Source: Streptomyces xanthochromogenes
GTDB lineage: Bacteria > Actinomycetota > Actinomycetes > Streptomycetales > Streptomycetaceae
Direction: 5' to 3'
DNA length: 64,000 nucleotides
NCBI RefSeq assembly: GCF_014650455.1
Contig: NZ_BMUZ01000004.1
Coordinates: 655,430 to 719,429 of the forward strand
Position numbers and translations under genes: made by a program. Positions 33,034 through 41,631 of the stretch are shown one piece after another. Below the pieces are notes generated by a model. The model made no database searches. It had not been told where the DNA came from and saw only the letters and a program-made list of their open reading frames with translations. How positions within the stretch are numbered: position 1 is the first letter of the stretch; each line of letters begins with the position of its first letter.

Positions 33034-33819
33034 ATGGACGCGGTGTTCAGAGCCCTGGCGGACCCGAGTCGACGTCGGCTCCTCGACCGGCTGCGGGACC
33101 ACGACGGGCAGACCCTGCGGGAGCTGTGCGCCGGGCTCGACATGGCCCGCCAGTCGGTGAGCAAGCACCTGGCCGCCCTGGAGGGCGCCGGTCTTGTCAC
33201 CACGGAGCGCCGGGGGCGGGAAAAGCTGCACTACCTCAACGCCGTCCCCATCAACGCCATCGCCGAGCGGTGGATCAGCCGCTTCGACCGCGGCCGGGTC
33301 ACCGCCCTCGCGGATCTGAAGAGAGCACTGGAGCAGAGCCCCATGGACAGCAAGACGTTCGTGTACACGACCTACATCGCCACCACCCCCGAGCGCCTGT
33401 GGCAGGCGCTCACCGAGCCCGCCTTCACCGAGCGTTACTGGGGCGTGGCCTTCGAGAGCGACTGGACCACGGGCGCCCCGCTCGTCTGGAAGCAGGGCGG
33501 AGCCACGATGAGCGACCCGGAACAGGTGGTCATCGTCTCCGACCCGTACCGTCAACTCGCCTACACCTGGCACACGTTCACCGAGCAGTGGGCGCGGGCG
33601 GTGGACATCGCCGAGGAGGTGCGGGCCGAACTCGCCGTGGAGCGCCGCTCCACCGTGACGTTCGACCTCGAACCCCAGGGCCGCCAGGTCAAGTTGACCG
33701 TGACCCAGGACTTCGACCCCGAGGGCATCCTGCACGGCATGTGCAGCCAGGGCTGGCCGCCGGTCCTGTCCAGCCTGAAGACCCTCCTGGAGACGGGCGA
33801 ACCGCTCCCGGCGCCCTGA
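33034..33819 (+). CDS. ArsR-family HTH fused to SRPBCC (AHSA1) domain
   Basis: 261 residues in two domains. Residues 1-100 are a winged HTH (FRALADPSRRRLLDRLRD...DMARQSVSKHLAALEGAGLV) lacking the metal-binding CxC of classic ArsR sensors. Residues about 105-255 are an AHSA1/SRPBCC ligand-binding domain (YTTYIATTPERLWQALTEPAFTERYWG ... VTQDFDPEGILHGMCSQGWPPVLSSLKTLLETG). These are usually two adjacent genes; here they are one polypeptide, suggesting direct ligand sensing. The upstream inverted repeat suggests self-regulation. Confidence 0.9.
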   Translation: MDAVFRALADPSRRRLLDRLRDHDGQTLRELCAGLDMARQSVSKHLAALEGAGLVTTERRGREKLHYLNAVPINAIAERWISRFDRGRVTALADLKRALEQSPMDSKTFVYTTYIATTPERLWQALTEPAFTERYWGVAFESDWTTGAPLVWKQGGATMSDPEQVVIVSDPYRQLAYTWHTFTEQWARAVDIAEEVRAELAVERRSTVTFDLEPQGRQVKLTVTQDFDPEGILHGMCSQGWPPVLSSLKTLLETGEPLPAP

Positions 33820-33843
33820 GCACCCGCGGCCGAGCGCATGCTC

Positions 33844-33871
33844 GGAGCCGGGGCCGGTGTATTCCGGCTCC
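33844..33871. terminator. Hairpin between convergent arsR-SRPBCC and GH18 genes
   Basis: GGAGCCGG (33844-33851) and CCGGCTCC (33864-33871), 12-nt loop, in the 70-bp gap. Confidence 0.5.
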
Positions 33872-33889
33872 GCCCGGATCCAGCCATGT

Positions 33890-34948
33890 TCAGACACGTC
33901 CCAGGACCGGCCACACCGCGGGGTCCTCGAAGCCGAGGGCCCAGATCGCGGTGTGGTGGATGCCGTAGCGGCTCAGCACCGGCAGGTCCGCGGTGAGGCC
34001 CGCCGCGTCCTGGTACCAGACCTGCCGGACGGCGCCGTCCTCCTCGTAGGTGAAGTGGGGCGTGCCGGAATCGGGGTCGAGGCGGTACGGCGCACCCTTC
34101 GCCACGCGCAGGGCCTCGGCCTCCTTCCACGTCACGTGGCGGGTCTTCCCGCCCTCCATCCAGTCCCACCCGTACGCGGGCACGCCCATCTCCAGGCGGT
34201 CGGCAGGGATCAGCACGGTGGCCCGGCGCAGGATGTCGTCGTACCACTGGGGGCTGGCCAGCGGGCCCGCGTCGCCGCCCTGCCAGTGCAGGTCGTACCC
34301 CATGATGCGGACCCGGTCGGCGACCCGGCCGAGCGCCGCGTAGTCCCAGATCCGTCCGGTGGTCGCGGTCTGCGGGGACACCGTGAGCACGCAGCTCTTG
34401 GCCAACGCGCGCAGCCGCCCGCACAGTTCGCCGGCGAAGGCGGCATAGGCGGTGCGCACCGCCGGGTAGTCGGCGTCGCCGGTCGGGGCGATGGACTCGT
34501 AGTCGATGTCGATCCCGTCGTACGCCCGGCTGCGCACCAGCGCGAGCAGCGTCTCGACATGAGTGGTACGGGCGGCCGGGTCCGTGAGGATCGCCGCCAG
34601 CTCGCCCGCCTTCAGCGTCTCCATGACCGTCGGCACGACCTTGATTCCCGCCTGGTGCAAGCCGTCGATGATGCGGGTCTCGCCCGCGCCCGGGTGGCCG
34701 TCGATCCGGTCGGCCGCCTTCGCCTGGTACCAGAACGGGCTGACGGTGTGCAGCTGGTCGGCATGCCGCAGCACATCCGCGTACGCGCCCTCCTGGTCCC
34801 AGTACGGGAGCCAGCCGGAGACGGTACGCGACGGGGGCGCGGGGAGTGGTTCGCCGGCGCGTGCCGGGGAGTGGAGGAGGGCGGTCAGGGTCGCGGCGGT
34901 GGCGCACAGGGCGGCGAGGCGCGTTCGCGCGCCGGAGCGAAGGGGCAT
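33890..34948 (-). CDS. Secreted GH18-family glycoside hydrolase
   Basis: 352 residues. Signal peptide to about residue 31 (SPARA). Catalytic DxxDxDxE motif as YDGIDIDYESI; flanking VSGWLPYWDQEGAY, SPFWYQAKAAD, VRIMGYDLHWQGG and MGVPAYGWDWMEGG. This subgroup resembles small GH18 proteins such as YaaH/SleL-like enzymes rather than modular chitinases: no carbohydrate-binding module is attached. Probable cell-wall or chito-oligosaccharide hydrolase. Convergent with the ArsR-SRPBCC gene; divergent from the PemK-like gene. Confidence 0.85.
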   Translation of the reverse strand: MPLRSGARTRLAALCATAATLTALLHSPARAGEPLPAPPSRTVSGWLPYWDQEGAYADVLRHADQLHTVSPFWYQAKAADRIDGHPGAGETRIIDGLHQAGIKVVPTVMETLKAGELAAILTDPAARTTHVETLLALVRSRAYDGIDIDYESIAPTGDADYPAVRTAYAAFAGELCGRLRALAKSCVLTVSPQTATTGRIWDYAALGRVADRVRIMGYDLHWQGGDAGPLASPQWYDDILRRATVLIPADRLEMGVPAYGWDWMEGGKTRHVTWKEAEALRVAKGAPYRLDPDSGTPHFTYEEDGAVRQVWYQDAAGLTADLPVLSRYGIHHTAIWALGFEDPAVWPVLGRV

Positions 34949-35007
34949 GCGTCCGAGCCTGCGGCCCTACCGGCCCGCCCGCGCCACGAATTGGGCCGTA
35001 CAGGCCC

Positions 35008-35013
35008 TACGGT
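35008..35013 (+). promoter_or_regulatory. -10 box (TACGGT) for a leaderless start
   Basis: TACGGT 6 nt before the ATG at 35020, no Shine-Dalgarno. Confidence 0.5.
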
Positions 35014-35019
35014 GTCCGG

Positions 35020-35481
35020 ATGACTGCGTATCTCGACGATCACACCGACCGCCCGCCGCTGCCCGGCCGAAGCGGCCCGACCGCCACCAGCCAGGCCGAC
35101 CCCCACGAGGTGGCGGCCGTGCGCATGGACTACGCCCCGGACCGTGACGGCGATCCCGATCCCGGCGAGATCGTGTGGACCTGGGTGCCGTTCGAGGAGA
35201 ACGACGGGCGGGGCAAGGACCGGCCGGTGCTGGTGGTGGCCCGCGAGGCGGCCGGCACGCTGCTCGCCGTGCAGCTGTCCAGCAAGCGGCACGACCACGA
35301 CCGCGAATGGGTGCCGATCGGCGTCGGCCCGTGGGACCGGGAGGGCCGTGAGTCCTGGGTGGACCTCGACCGGGTGCTGCGGCTGCACGAACAGGGCATG
35401 CGCCGCGAGGCCTGCGCCTTGGACCTGCCCCGCTTCGCCCTGGTCGCGGAGCGGCTGCGGGAACGGTACGGCTGGCGCTAG
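35020..35481 (+). CDS. PemK/MazF-like toxin-family protein without visible antitoxin
   Basis: 153 residues. The PemK-like barrel is seen in 'PGEIVWTWVPFEENDGRGKDRPVLVVAREAAGTLLAVQLSSKRHDHDREWVPIG'. Compared with MazF (about 110 residues) it has an N-terminal extension of about 45. RPVLVV plus a charged, conserved loop are compatible with an RNase fold, but no antitoxin-sized gene precedes it: the next upstream gene is a divergent GH18. It may be a domesticated single-gene member. Start at the ATG 35020; the longer frame is not supported. Confidence 0.72.
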   Translation: MTAYLDDHTDRPPLPGRSGPTATSQADPHEVAAVRMDYAPDRDGDPDPGEIVWTWVPFEENDGRGKDRPVLVVAREAAGTLLAVQLSSKRHDHDREWVPIGVGPWDREGRESWVDLDRVLRLHEQGMRREACALDLPRFALVAERLRERYGWR

Positions 35482-35569
35482 ACGGCCTCGTTCCGGGCCG
35501 GCGCCCCTGCCCGCCGCCATCGCTCCGGGCAGGGGCATCGGCCCCGGCGCACGGGCGCGGCGCGCACCG

Positions 35570-36391
35570 CTATGTCCAGGCGCGTTCGAACGCACGCACC
35601 GTGGCCCGTTCGCTGCCGCGGTCGAGGACCGCGAAGACGACCTCGTCGAAATGGGCCGCGAACCTGCCCTCCCCCGTCAGGTGGGTGCGAAAGGCCTCGG
35701 CCACCCGCGCCGGGTCGTTCCGGAACACCCCGCAGCCCCACGCGCCGAGCACCAGACGCCGGTAGCCGTGCAGCGCGGCCGTCTCCAGCACGCGTTCGGC
35801 CCGCGCGTCGAGGGCGGGCCCGATGCGGGGTGCCGCTTCGGGCGTACGGGACCTGATCACTCCCGCGTTCGGCGCCGGCGAGGTCAGGAAGCCCACCCGA
35901 AAGGGCGCCTCCAGGAACCGGCCGCGGTCGTCGCGGAACACCGGGACGCCGGGCGAGTGGATGACGCGGTCGGTGTAGAAGACGTCCCGGTCCGCGCGGT
36001 GGTGGGCGTAGAACTCCGGGACGCGCAGCAGCGTGGCGTACAGGGCCGAGGAGCGGCACAGCGCTTCCTCCTGCGCCTGGGCCCCGTTGAGGAAACCGCC
36101 GCCGGGGTTGCGCGCGGAGGCGAAGGCGAGGACCGCGACCCTGCCCGTTCCGTCCGCGTGGACCATCCGCCGGGCCGCGTCGAGGCTGCTCTCCGGGGTG
36201 ACCTGGACACGGGTCGCGCGGTCGCGGTCGGGGGTGACCGGGACGGGGTCCGGGCCGTGCAGGGTGGTCCCGGCGAGAGCGGCCGCCACCGGCTCGGCGA
36301 TCGAGACCGTACGGCCGTTCCCGGTCACGTAGCGGCCGATGTCGGTGATCTCCACCGTGTGGCGGGCAATCGCGCGCAATCGTACACTCAT
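35570..36391 (-). CDS. TIGR02452/PARG-like macrodomain protein
   Basis: 273 residues. The block VAVLAFASARNPGGGFLNGAQAQEEALCRSSALYATL contains the GGG-x6-QEE signature of bacterial-type poly(ADP-ribose) glycohydrolases; RRLVLGAWGCGVFRNDPARVAEAF is the second ADP-ribose-binding loop. Predicted to remove ADP-ribose from proteins or nucleic acid. The ATG at 36391 (MSVRLR) or 36400 could be the start. Divergent from egtA with about 138 bp between starts. Confidence 0.86.
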   Translation of the reverse strand: MSVRLRAIARHTVEITDIGRYVTGNGRTVSIAEPVAAALAGTTLHGPDPVPVTPDRDRATRVQVTPESSLDAARRMVHADGTGRVAVLAFASARNPGGGFLNGAQAQEEALCRSSALYATLLRVPEFYAHHRADRDVFYTDRVIHSPGVPVFRDDRGRFLEAPFRVGFLTSPAPNAGVIRSRTPEAAPRIGPALDARAERVLETAALHGYRRLVLGAWGCGVFRNDPARVAEAFRTHLTGEGRFAAHFDEVVFAVLDRGSERATVRAFERAWT

Positions 36392-36430
36392 GAACGGCAT
36401 CGTGAACCTGTGCGAAAGATTGTCGCAATC
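36365..36430. promoter_or_regulatory. Repeated GCAATCG motifs in the macrodomain/egtA divergent region
   Basis: GCAATCG occurs twice in tandem around 36367-36382 (within the macrodomain 5' end) and again in the palindrome GATTG-TCG-CAATC (36418-36430). They could be operator half-sites shared by the divergent genes. Confidence 0.45.
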
Positions 36431-36529
36431 GAATATCCGCCCGGGGAGGCGCTCTTGTGCGCGGCGGCGCCGAAGACTTAGGTGGGACGCCATGTGTATC
36501 CGAGCCCCCGGAAAGGCGGACATCCGCCC

Positions 36530-37783
36530 ATGACCGCAGGTGAGTTGACCGAGACAGAGGCCGAGGACCTGCTGCGATGTATCTGCTTCAAGACGGGTCC
36601 GCCACGCACCGTGGGCGTGGAGCTGGAATGGCTCGTCCACGATCTGCACCAGCCCCTGCTCCCCGTTCCGCACGACCGACTCCGATCCGCCTACGCGGCC
36701 CTGCGCGCCCTGCCGGTGCGCACGCCCCTCACCGTCGAACCCGGCGGTCAGCTTGAGCTCAGCTCGCTGCCCGCCGCATCCCTCATGGAGTGCATCTCCA
36801 CCGTCTCCGCGGACCTGATGACGGTCCGCGGCGCCCTCAAGGAGCGCGGCCTCACCCTCGTCGGACTCGGCCAGGAACCCCGGCATCCCCCGCGCCGCAT
36901 GCTCCGCGAGGCGCGGTACGACGCCATGGAAGCCCGGTTCGACCGCACGGGTCCCGCGGGCCGGGCCATGATGTGCTCCTCGGCGTCCGTGCAGGTCTGC
37001 CTCGACGCCGGGTACGAGGAGCCCGGCCCGCTCGGCTTCGGGCGGCGCTGGCTGATGGCCCACCTCCTGGGGGCCGTCCTGGTCGCCGCGTTCGCCAACT
37101 CACCTTTCCAGCAGGGGCGTTCGACCGGCTGGCGTTCGGTGCGGCAGGCCAACTGGAGCGCCATCGACCCGGTGTGCGCGCTCGCCCCACCGCTCCACGC
37201 CCCGCCGCGCGCGTCCTGGGCGGCACACGTCCTGGACGCCCCGGTCATGTGCGTGCGCTCCGACCACGGGCCGTGGTCCGCCCCGCCGGGCCTCACCTTC
37301 CGGCAGTGGCTGCGCACCAAGGCGCCGCGGCCGCCCACCCGCACCGATCTCGACTATCACCTCACCACCCTGTTCCCGCCGGTCCGGCCGCGCGGCCATC
37401 TGGAACTGCGCATGATCGACGCACAGCCCGGCGACGACGGATGGACCGTGCCGCTCGCCGTGACCACCGCGCTCTTCGACGACCCGGAGGCGGCCGAGCT
37501 CGCCTACCGGACCGTCAAACCCCTAGCCGAGCGCGCCGGTTCACAGCCCGCGCCACGCAATCCGCTCTGGCGCGCGGCGGCCCACGACGGTCTCGCCGAC
37601 CCCGAGTTGCGCGAGGCGGCCATGGCCTGCTTCACGGCGGCGCTCGGCGCGCTCCCCCGGCTCGGCGCCACCCGGGACGTCCAGGACCGGGTGGCCGACT
37701 TCACCGATCGCCATGTCGCACGAGGCCGATGTCCGGCCGACGACACACCCTCGCCCGCCGCACCGAAGGACCTCCACCTATGA
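36530..37783 (+). CDS. egtA: Ergothioneine biosynthesis glutamate-cysteine ligase EgtA
   Basis: 417 residues, GCS2-type ligase. GVELEWLVHD and VEPGGQLELSS are the conserved ATP/Mg and substrate motifs; MCSSASVQVCLD and HLELRMIDAQPGDD follow. It joins Glu and Cys to gamma-glutamylcysteine, the sulfur donor for EgtB. ATG at 36530; GGAAAGG lies about 12 nt upstream. First gene of egtABCD with ATGA overlap to egtB. Confidence 0.93.
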   Translation: MTAGELTETEAEDLLRCICFKTGPPRTVGVELEWLVHDLHQPLLPVPHDRLRSAYAALRALPVRTPLTVEPGGQLELSSLPAASLMECISTVSADLMTVRGALKERGLTLVGLGQEPRHPPRRMLREARYDAMEARFDRTGPAGRAMMCSSASVQVCLDAGYEEPGPLGFGRRWLMAHLLGAVLVAAFANSPFQQGRSTGWRSVRQANWSAIDPVCALAPPLHAPPRASWAAHVLDAPVMCVRSDHGPWSAPPGLTFRQWLRTKAPRPPTRTDLDYHLTTLFPPVRPRGHLELRMIDAQPGDDGWTVPLAVTTALFDDPEAAELAYRTVKPLAERAGSQPAPRNPLWRAAAHDGLADPELREAAMACFTAALGALPRLGATRDVQDRVADFTDRHVARGRCPADDTPSPAAPKDLHL

Positions 37784-39081
37784 CCGACCCGGAGCTGCTC
37801 AGGGCCCGCGCCCTGACAGCGCTCACCGCTGCGCGCGCCCGCACCGGCACGCTCACCTCAAGCGTCGACGACCACGAACTCACCGCACAGCACTCGCCGT
37901 TGATGTCCCCGCTCGTCTGGGACCTCGCGCACATCGGCAACCAGGAGGAGCAGTGGCTGCTGCGTGCCGTCGCCGGCCAGGACGCGATCCGGCCGGAGAT
38001 CGACTCCCTGTACGACGCCTTCGAGCATCCGCGTGCCGCGCGCCCCACCCTGCCGCTGCTCGCCCCCACCGAGGCGCGCCGGTACGCCGCCGATGTGCGG
38101 GGCCGGGCCCTGGACGTACTGGAGAGCACCCCGCTGCGCGGCGGTCCGCTGACGGACGCCGCGTTCGCCTTCGGCATGATCGCCCAGCATGAACAGCAGC
38201 ACGACGAGACCATGCTGATTACCCATCAGCTGCGGTCGGGCCCTGCCGCGCTCACCGCCCCCGAGCCGCCGCCCGGCTCCACCGAGGGTCTGCCGTCCGA
38301 AGTCCTCGTACCTGGCGGCCCGTTCACCATGGGCACCTCGACCGAACCCTGGGCGCTGGACAACGAGCGCCCGGCCCACCATCGCGTGGTCTCCTCCTTC
38401 CACCTCGACACGACCCCGGTGACCTGTGGCGCCTACCTCCGCTTCATCGAGGACGGCGGCTACCGCGAGGAGCGCTGGTGGGACCCCGCGGGCTGGACGA
38501 TGGTCCGCGAACACGACCTGAACGCACCGCTGTTCTGGCGCCGGGAAGGCGGCCAGTGGCTGCGGCGCCGCTTCGGGGTGACCGAGCCGGTGCCGCTGGA
38601 CGAGCCCGTCCTGCATGTCAGCTGGTACGAGGCCGACGCCTACGCCCGCTGGGCCGGGCGGCGCCTGCCGACCGAGGCGGAATGGGAGAAGGCGGCCCGT
38701 CACGACCCGGTCTCGGGCCGCTCGCGGCGCTACCCCTGGGGCGACGCCGACCCGACCGCGGCGCACGCCAACCTCGGCCAGACCCATCTGCGTCCCGCGC
38801 CCGCCGGCGCCTACCCGGAGGGACAGTCCCCCCTCGGAATCCGGCAGTTGATGGGCGACGTGTGGGAGTGGACGTCGAGCGACTTCCTGCCCTACCCAGG
38901 ATTCGTGGCCTTCCCCTACCGCGAGTACTCGGAGGTGTTCTTCGGCCCCGGGCACAAGGTGCTGCGCGGTGGGGCGTTCTCGGTGGACGAGGTCGCCTGC
39001 CGGGGCACCTTCCGCAACTGGGACCTGCCGGTGCGCCGGCAGATCTTCGCCGGCTTCCGCACCGCACGGGATGACGCCTGA
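37780..39081 (+). CDS. egtB: Ergothioneine biosynthesis sulfoxide synthase EgtB
   Basis: 433 residues. N-terminal DinB-like domain with iron ligands in WDLAHIGNQEE and QHEQQHDETM; C-terminal formylglycine-generating-type (FGE-sulfatase) domain: PGGPFTMGTS, HVSWYEADAYARWAGRRLPTEAEWEKAAR and VLRGGAFSVDE. It forms the C-S bond between hercynine and gamma-Glu-Cys using Fe(II) and O2. Stop and next ATG share one base (TGATG). Confidence 0.95.
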   Translation: MTDPELLRARALTALTAARARTGTLTSSVDDHELTAQHSPLMSPLVWDLAHIGNQEEQWLLRAVAGQDAIRPEIDSLYDAFEHPRAARPTLPLLAPTEARRYAADVRGRALDVLESTPLRGGPLTDAAFAFGMIAQHEQQHDETMLITHQLRSGPAALTAPEPPPGSTEGLPSEVLVPGGPFTMGTSTEPWALDNERPAHHRVVSSFHLDTTPVTCGAYLRFIEDGGYREERWWDPAGWTMVREHDLNAPLFWRREGGQWLRRRFGVTEPVPLDEPVLHVSWYEADAYARWAGRRLPTEAEWEKAARHDPVSGRSRRYPWGDADPTAAHANLGQTHLRPAPAGAYPEGQSPLGIRQLMGDVWEWTSSDFLPYPGFVAFPYREYSEVFFGPGHKVLRGGAFSVDEVACRGTFRNWDLPVRRQIFAGFRTARDDA

Positions 39082-39833
39082 TGTGCCGTCATATCGCTTA
39101 CACCGGACCGCCGCTGGCGCTGGAGACGCTTCTCGTCCGGCCGTCGCACGCCCTGTACCGGCAGTCGTGGGCGCCGCGCCGCCAGCGCTACGGCACGGTC
39201 AACGCCGACGGCTTCGGCGTCGGCTGGTACGCGGACGGCGACCCCGCCCCGGCCCGCTACCGGCGGGCCGGGCCGATCTGGGCCGACCCGAACTTCGCGG
39301 ACCTGGCCCGGGTGGTGCGGACCGGGACCCTGCTCGCCGCGGTGCGGGACGCCACCGAGGCGGGCGCGGACGGCGAGGCGGCGGCCGCGCCGTTCGCCTC
39401 CGGGCGCCGGCTGTTCAGCCACAACGGCGCCCTGCGGGGCTGGCCCGGCAGTGTGGCAGGACCGGCTGCCGCACTGCCCGCCGAAGCCCTGCTCCGCCTG
39501 GAGGCGCGCTGTGACTCCGCGTTCGTGTGGGCACTGGTCCTGCACCGACTCGACAGCGGTGACGAGCCGGGGCAGGCATTGGCCGACACGGTCGTCGAAC
39601 TGGCCGCCGCGGCACCCGGCTCGCGACTGAACCTGCTGCTCACCGACGGCGGGACCATCACCGCGACCGCCTGGGGCGACACCCTCTGGTATCTGCACGA
39701 GCCCGGCCGTTCCACCGTCGTCGCCTCCGAGCCCCACGACGACGATCCGCACTGGCGCGAGGTGCCGGACCGCACCCTGCTCACCGCCAGCCGCACCGAC
39801 GTCCTCCTCACCCCCCTCAAGGAGCCCCAGTAG
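39081..39833 (+). CDS. egtC: Ergothioneine biosynthesis amidohydrolase EgtC
   Basis: 250 residues, class II glutamine amidotransferase fold. The processed nucleophile is Cys2 (MCRHIAYTG); NADGFGVGWY and SHNGALRGWP are the glutaminase motifs. It removes the gamma-glutamyl group from the EgtB product. Stop TAG shares its last base with the GTG start of egtD. Confidence 0.94.
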   Translation: MCRHIAYTGPPLALETLLVRPSHALYRQSWAPRRQRYGTVNADGFGVGWYADGDPAPARYRRAGPIWADPNFADLARVVRTGTLLAAVRDATEAGADGEAAAAPFASGRRLFSHNGALRGWPGSVAGPAAALPAEALLRLEARCDSAFVWALVLHRLDSGDEPGQALADTVVELAAAAPGSRLNLLLTDGGTITATAWGDTLWYLHEPGRSTVVASEPHDDDPHWREVPDRTLLTASRTDVLLTPLKEPQ

Positions 39834-40795
39834 TGCGCCCGTTCCAGCTGACCCGCACCCTGCCCGAGGACGCCACCGGGGCCGCACTGCGCGCCGATGT
39901 GCTGCACGGTCTGACCCGGGCCCCCAAGTCCCTTCCGCCGAAGTGGTTCTACGACGCTCGTGGCAGCGAGCTGTTCGAGGAGATCACCCGGCTTCCCGAC
40001 TACTATCCGACCCGCGCCGAGCGGGAGATCCTCGCCGACCGCGCTGCCGACATCGCCGCCGCGACCGGGGCACACACGCTGGTCGAACTGGGCTCGGGTT
40101 CCTCCGAGAAGACCCGGCTGCTCCTGGACGCGCTGCCCACGCCGCTCACGTACATCCCCGTCGACGTGAGCGAGAGCGCGCTGACCGGGGCGGCCGACGG
40201 GCTGCTCGCCGACCACCCGGACCTGCGCGTCCACGCGCTCATCGCGGACTTCACCCGGGTCCTCGAACTCCCCGAGGCACCCGGGCCCCGGCTCGTCGCG
40301 TTCCTCGGCGGCACCATCGGCAACCTGCTGCCCGCCGAGCGCGCCGAATTCCTGACCTCCGTACGGAAGTTGATGGCTCCGGGTGACTCGCTGCTCATCG
40401 GGACCGACCTCGTCAAGGAGGAGTCCGTCCTGGTCCGCGCCTACGACGATCCCACCGGGGTGACGGCCGCGTTCAACAAGAACGTGCTCGACGTCATCGA
40501 CCGGGAGCTGGACGCGGACTTCGACCCGGACGACTTCGACCACGTGGCGCTGTGGAACCGCGAGGAGGAGTGGATCGAGATGCGGCTGCGGGCCCGCCGC
40601 GACGTGGTGGTGAAGATCCCGGAACTCGACCTGGTGGTCCCGTTCGCGGCGGGCGAGGAACTGCGCACCGAGATCTCGGCCAAGTTCCGCGAGGAGGGCG
40701 TACGGGCCGAGCTGAGCGCCGCCGGGTTCGTGCCCGGCCACTGGTGGACGGATGCCGCCGGACGGTTCGCGCTCTCCCTGGCGACGGCCGGCTGA
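39833..40795 (+). CDS. egtD: Histidine N-alpha-methyltransferase EgtD
   Basis: 320 residues. LVELGSGSSEKTRLLLDAL is SAM motif I; PPKWFYDARGSELFEEITRLPDYYPTR and AAFNKNVLDVIDRELDADF are typical of EgtD. It trimethylates histidine to hercynine, the first dedicated precursor. GTG start coupled to egtC. No egtE-type PLP lyase follows; a terminator comes directly after. Confidence 0.95.
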   Translation: MRPFQLTRTLPEDATGAALRADVLHGLTRAPKSLPPKWFYDARGSELFEEITRLPDYYPTRAEREILADRAADIAAATGAHTLVELGSGSSEKTRLLLDALPTPLTYIPVDVSESALTGAADGLLADHPDLRVHALIADFTRVLELPEAPGPRLVAFLGGTIGNLLPAERAEFLTSVRKLMAPGDSLLIGTDLVKEESVLVRAYDDPTGVTAAFNKNVLDVIDRELDADFDPDDFDHVALWNREEEWIEMRLRARRDVVVKIPELDLVVPFAAGEELRTEISAKFREEGVRAELSAAGFVPGHWWTDAAGRFALSLATAG

Positions 40796-40802
40796 GCCGG
40801 GC

Positions 40803-40842
40803 GCGCGGGCCCTGCGGTCGTTGGCGACCGCCGGGCCCGCGC
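40803..40842 (+). terminator. Terminator after egtABCD
   Basis: GCGCGGGCCCTGCGGTCG - TTGG - CGACCGCCGGGCCCGCGC: a long stem with 4-nt loop just past the egtD stop. Confidence 0.8.
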
Positions 40843-40920
40843 CTCTACCGAACCAGCGGCCGTGCGCGGCCGTGGCCGTACGGCATCCCGTGCCCGAACA
40901 TTTCCGCGCCCCGCCCGGAA

Positions 40921-41367
40921 TCAGTGGCCGCCGGGCACCGCCTCCAGGACGAAGACGGGGATGTCACGGTCCGTCTTCTCCTGGTACTCCGCGTAGTTGG
41001 GGAACGCCGCGACGGCCCGCTCCCACCACTCGGCCTTCTCCTTGCCCGTCACCTCACGGGCCGTCATGTCCTGGCGTTCGGTGCCGTCCTGGAGCTCGAC
41101 GCGGGGATCGGCGACGATGTTGTGGTACCAGAGCGGGTTCTTGGGAGCACCGCCGATCGAGGCGACCACCGCGTAGCGGCCGTCGTGCTCGACCCGCATC
41201 ACCGGGGTCTTGCGCAGCTTGCCGCTCTTGGCGCCGCGCGTCGTCACCAGGACCACCCGCATGCCGTTCAGCGACATTCCCTCGGCTCCGCCGGATCGCT
41301 CGATGAGGTCGACCTGTTTGCGCACCCACTCGGTGGGGGTCGGCTCGTACTCGCCGTCGAGAGGCAT
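40921..41367 (-). CDS. Nitroreductase-family deazaflavin (F420)-dependent oxidoreductase (Ddn-like)
   Basis: 148 residues. [56 protein letters not shown] is the diagnostic Ddn/DUF385 block that binds F420 (KSGKLRKTP and [10 protein letters not shown]). Such small split-barrel enzymes reduce quinones or nitro compounds with F420H2. ATG at 41367 with AAGGGA upstream. Confidence 0.92.
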   Translation of the reverse strand: MPLDGEYEPTPTEWVRKQVDLIERSGGAEGMSLNGMRVVLVTTRGAKSGKLRKTPVMRVEHDGRYAVVASIGGAPKNPLWYHNIVADPRVELQDGTERQDMTAREVTGKEKAEWWERAVAAFPNYAEYQEKTDRDIPVFVLEAVPGGH

Positions 41368-41493
41368 GGTGGGGTCCCTTCGTCCGTGAACCTGGGGGCC
41401 GGCCGTGCTTCGGCCGGCCTCTGTGCGAACGCCGTCGGCTCCCCTCATCTTCCCCGCGACGTCCGCGTTGCGCGCCGCGGGACACCGGCGCAC

Positions 41494-41532
41494 GACAGGA
41501 AGGCCGGAATCCGCCGGGCGGACAGGAAGGCC
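41494..41532. repeat. Direct repeat GACAGGAAGGCC, 27-bp period
   Basis: GACAGGAAGGCC at 41494-41505 and again at 41521-41532, in the 264-bp divergent gap between the Ddn-like and DUF2243 genes. Possibly a tandem regulator site; no -10/-35 is obvious. Confidence 0.5.
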
Positions 41533-41631
41533 TGATTCGAACGCTTGCCCGTTACGGCTGCGGGCAGCGGACGGGATGTGCAGTTCCGCGTCGGACGATC
41601 TTCCGCAGACTCCCCCGAGGATGTGCCACCG

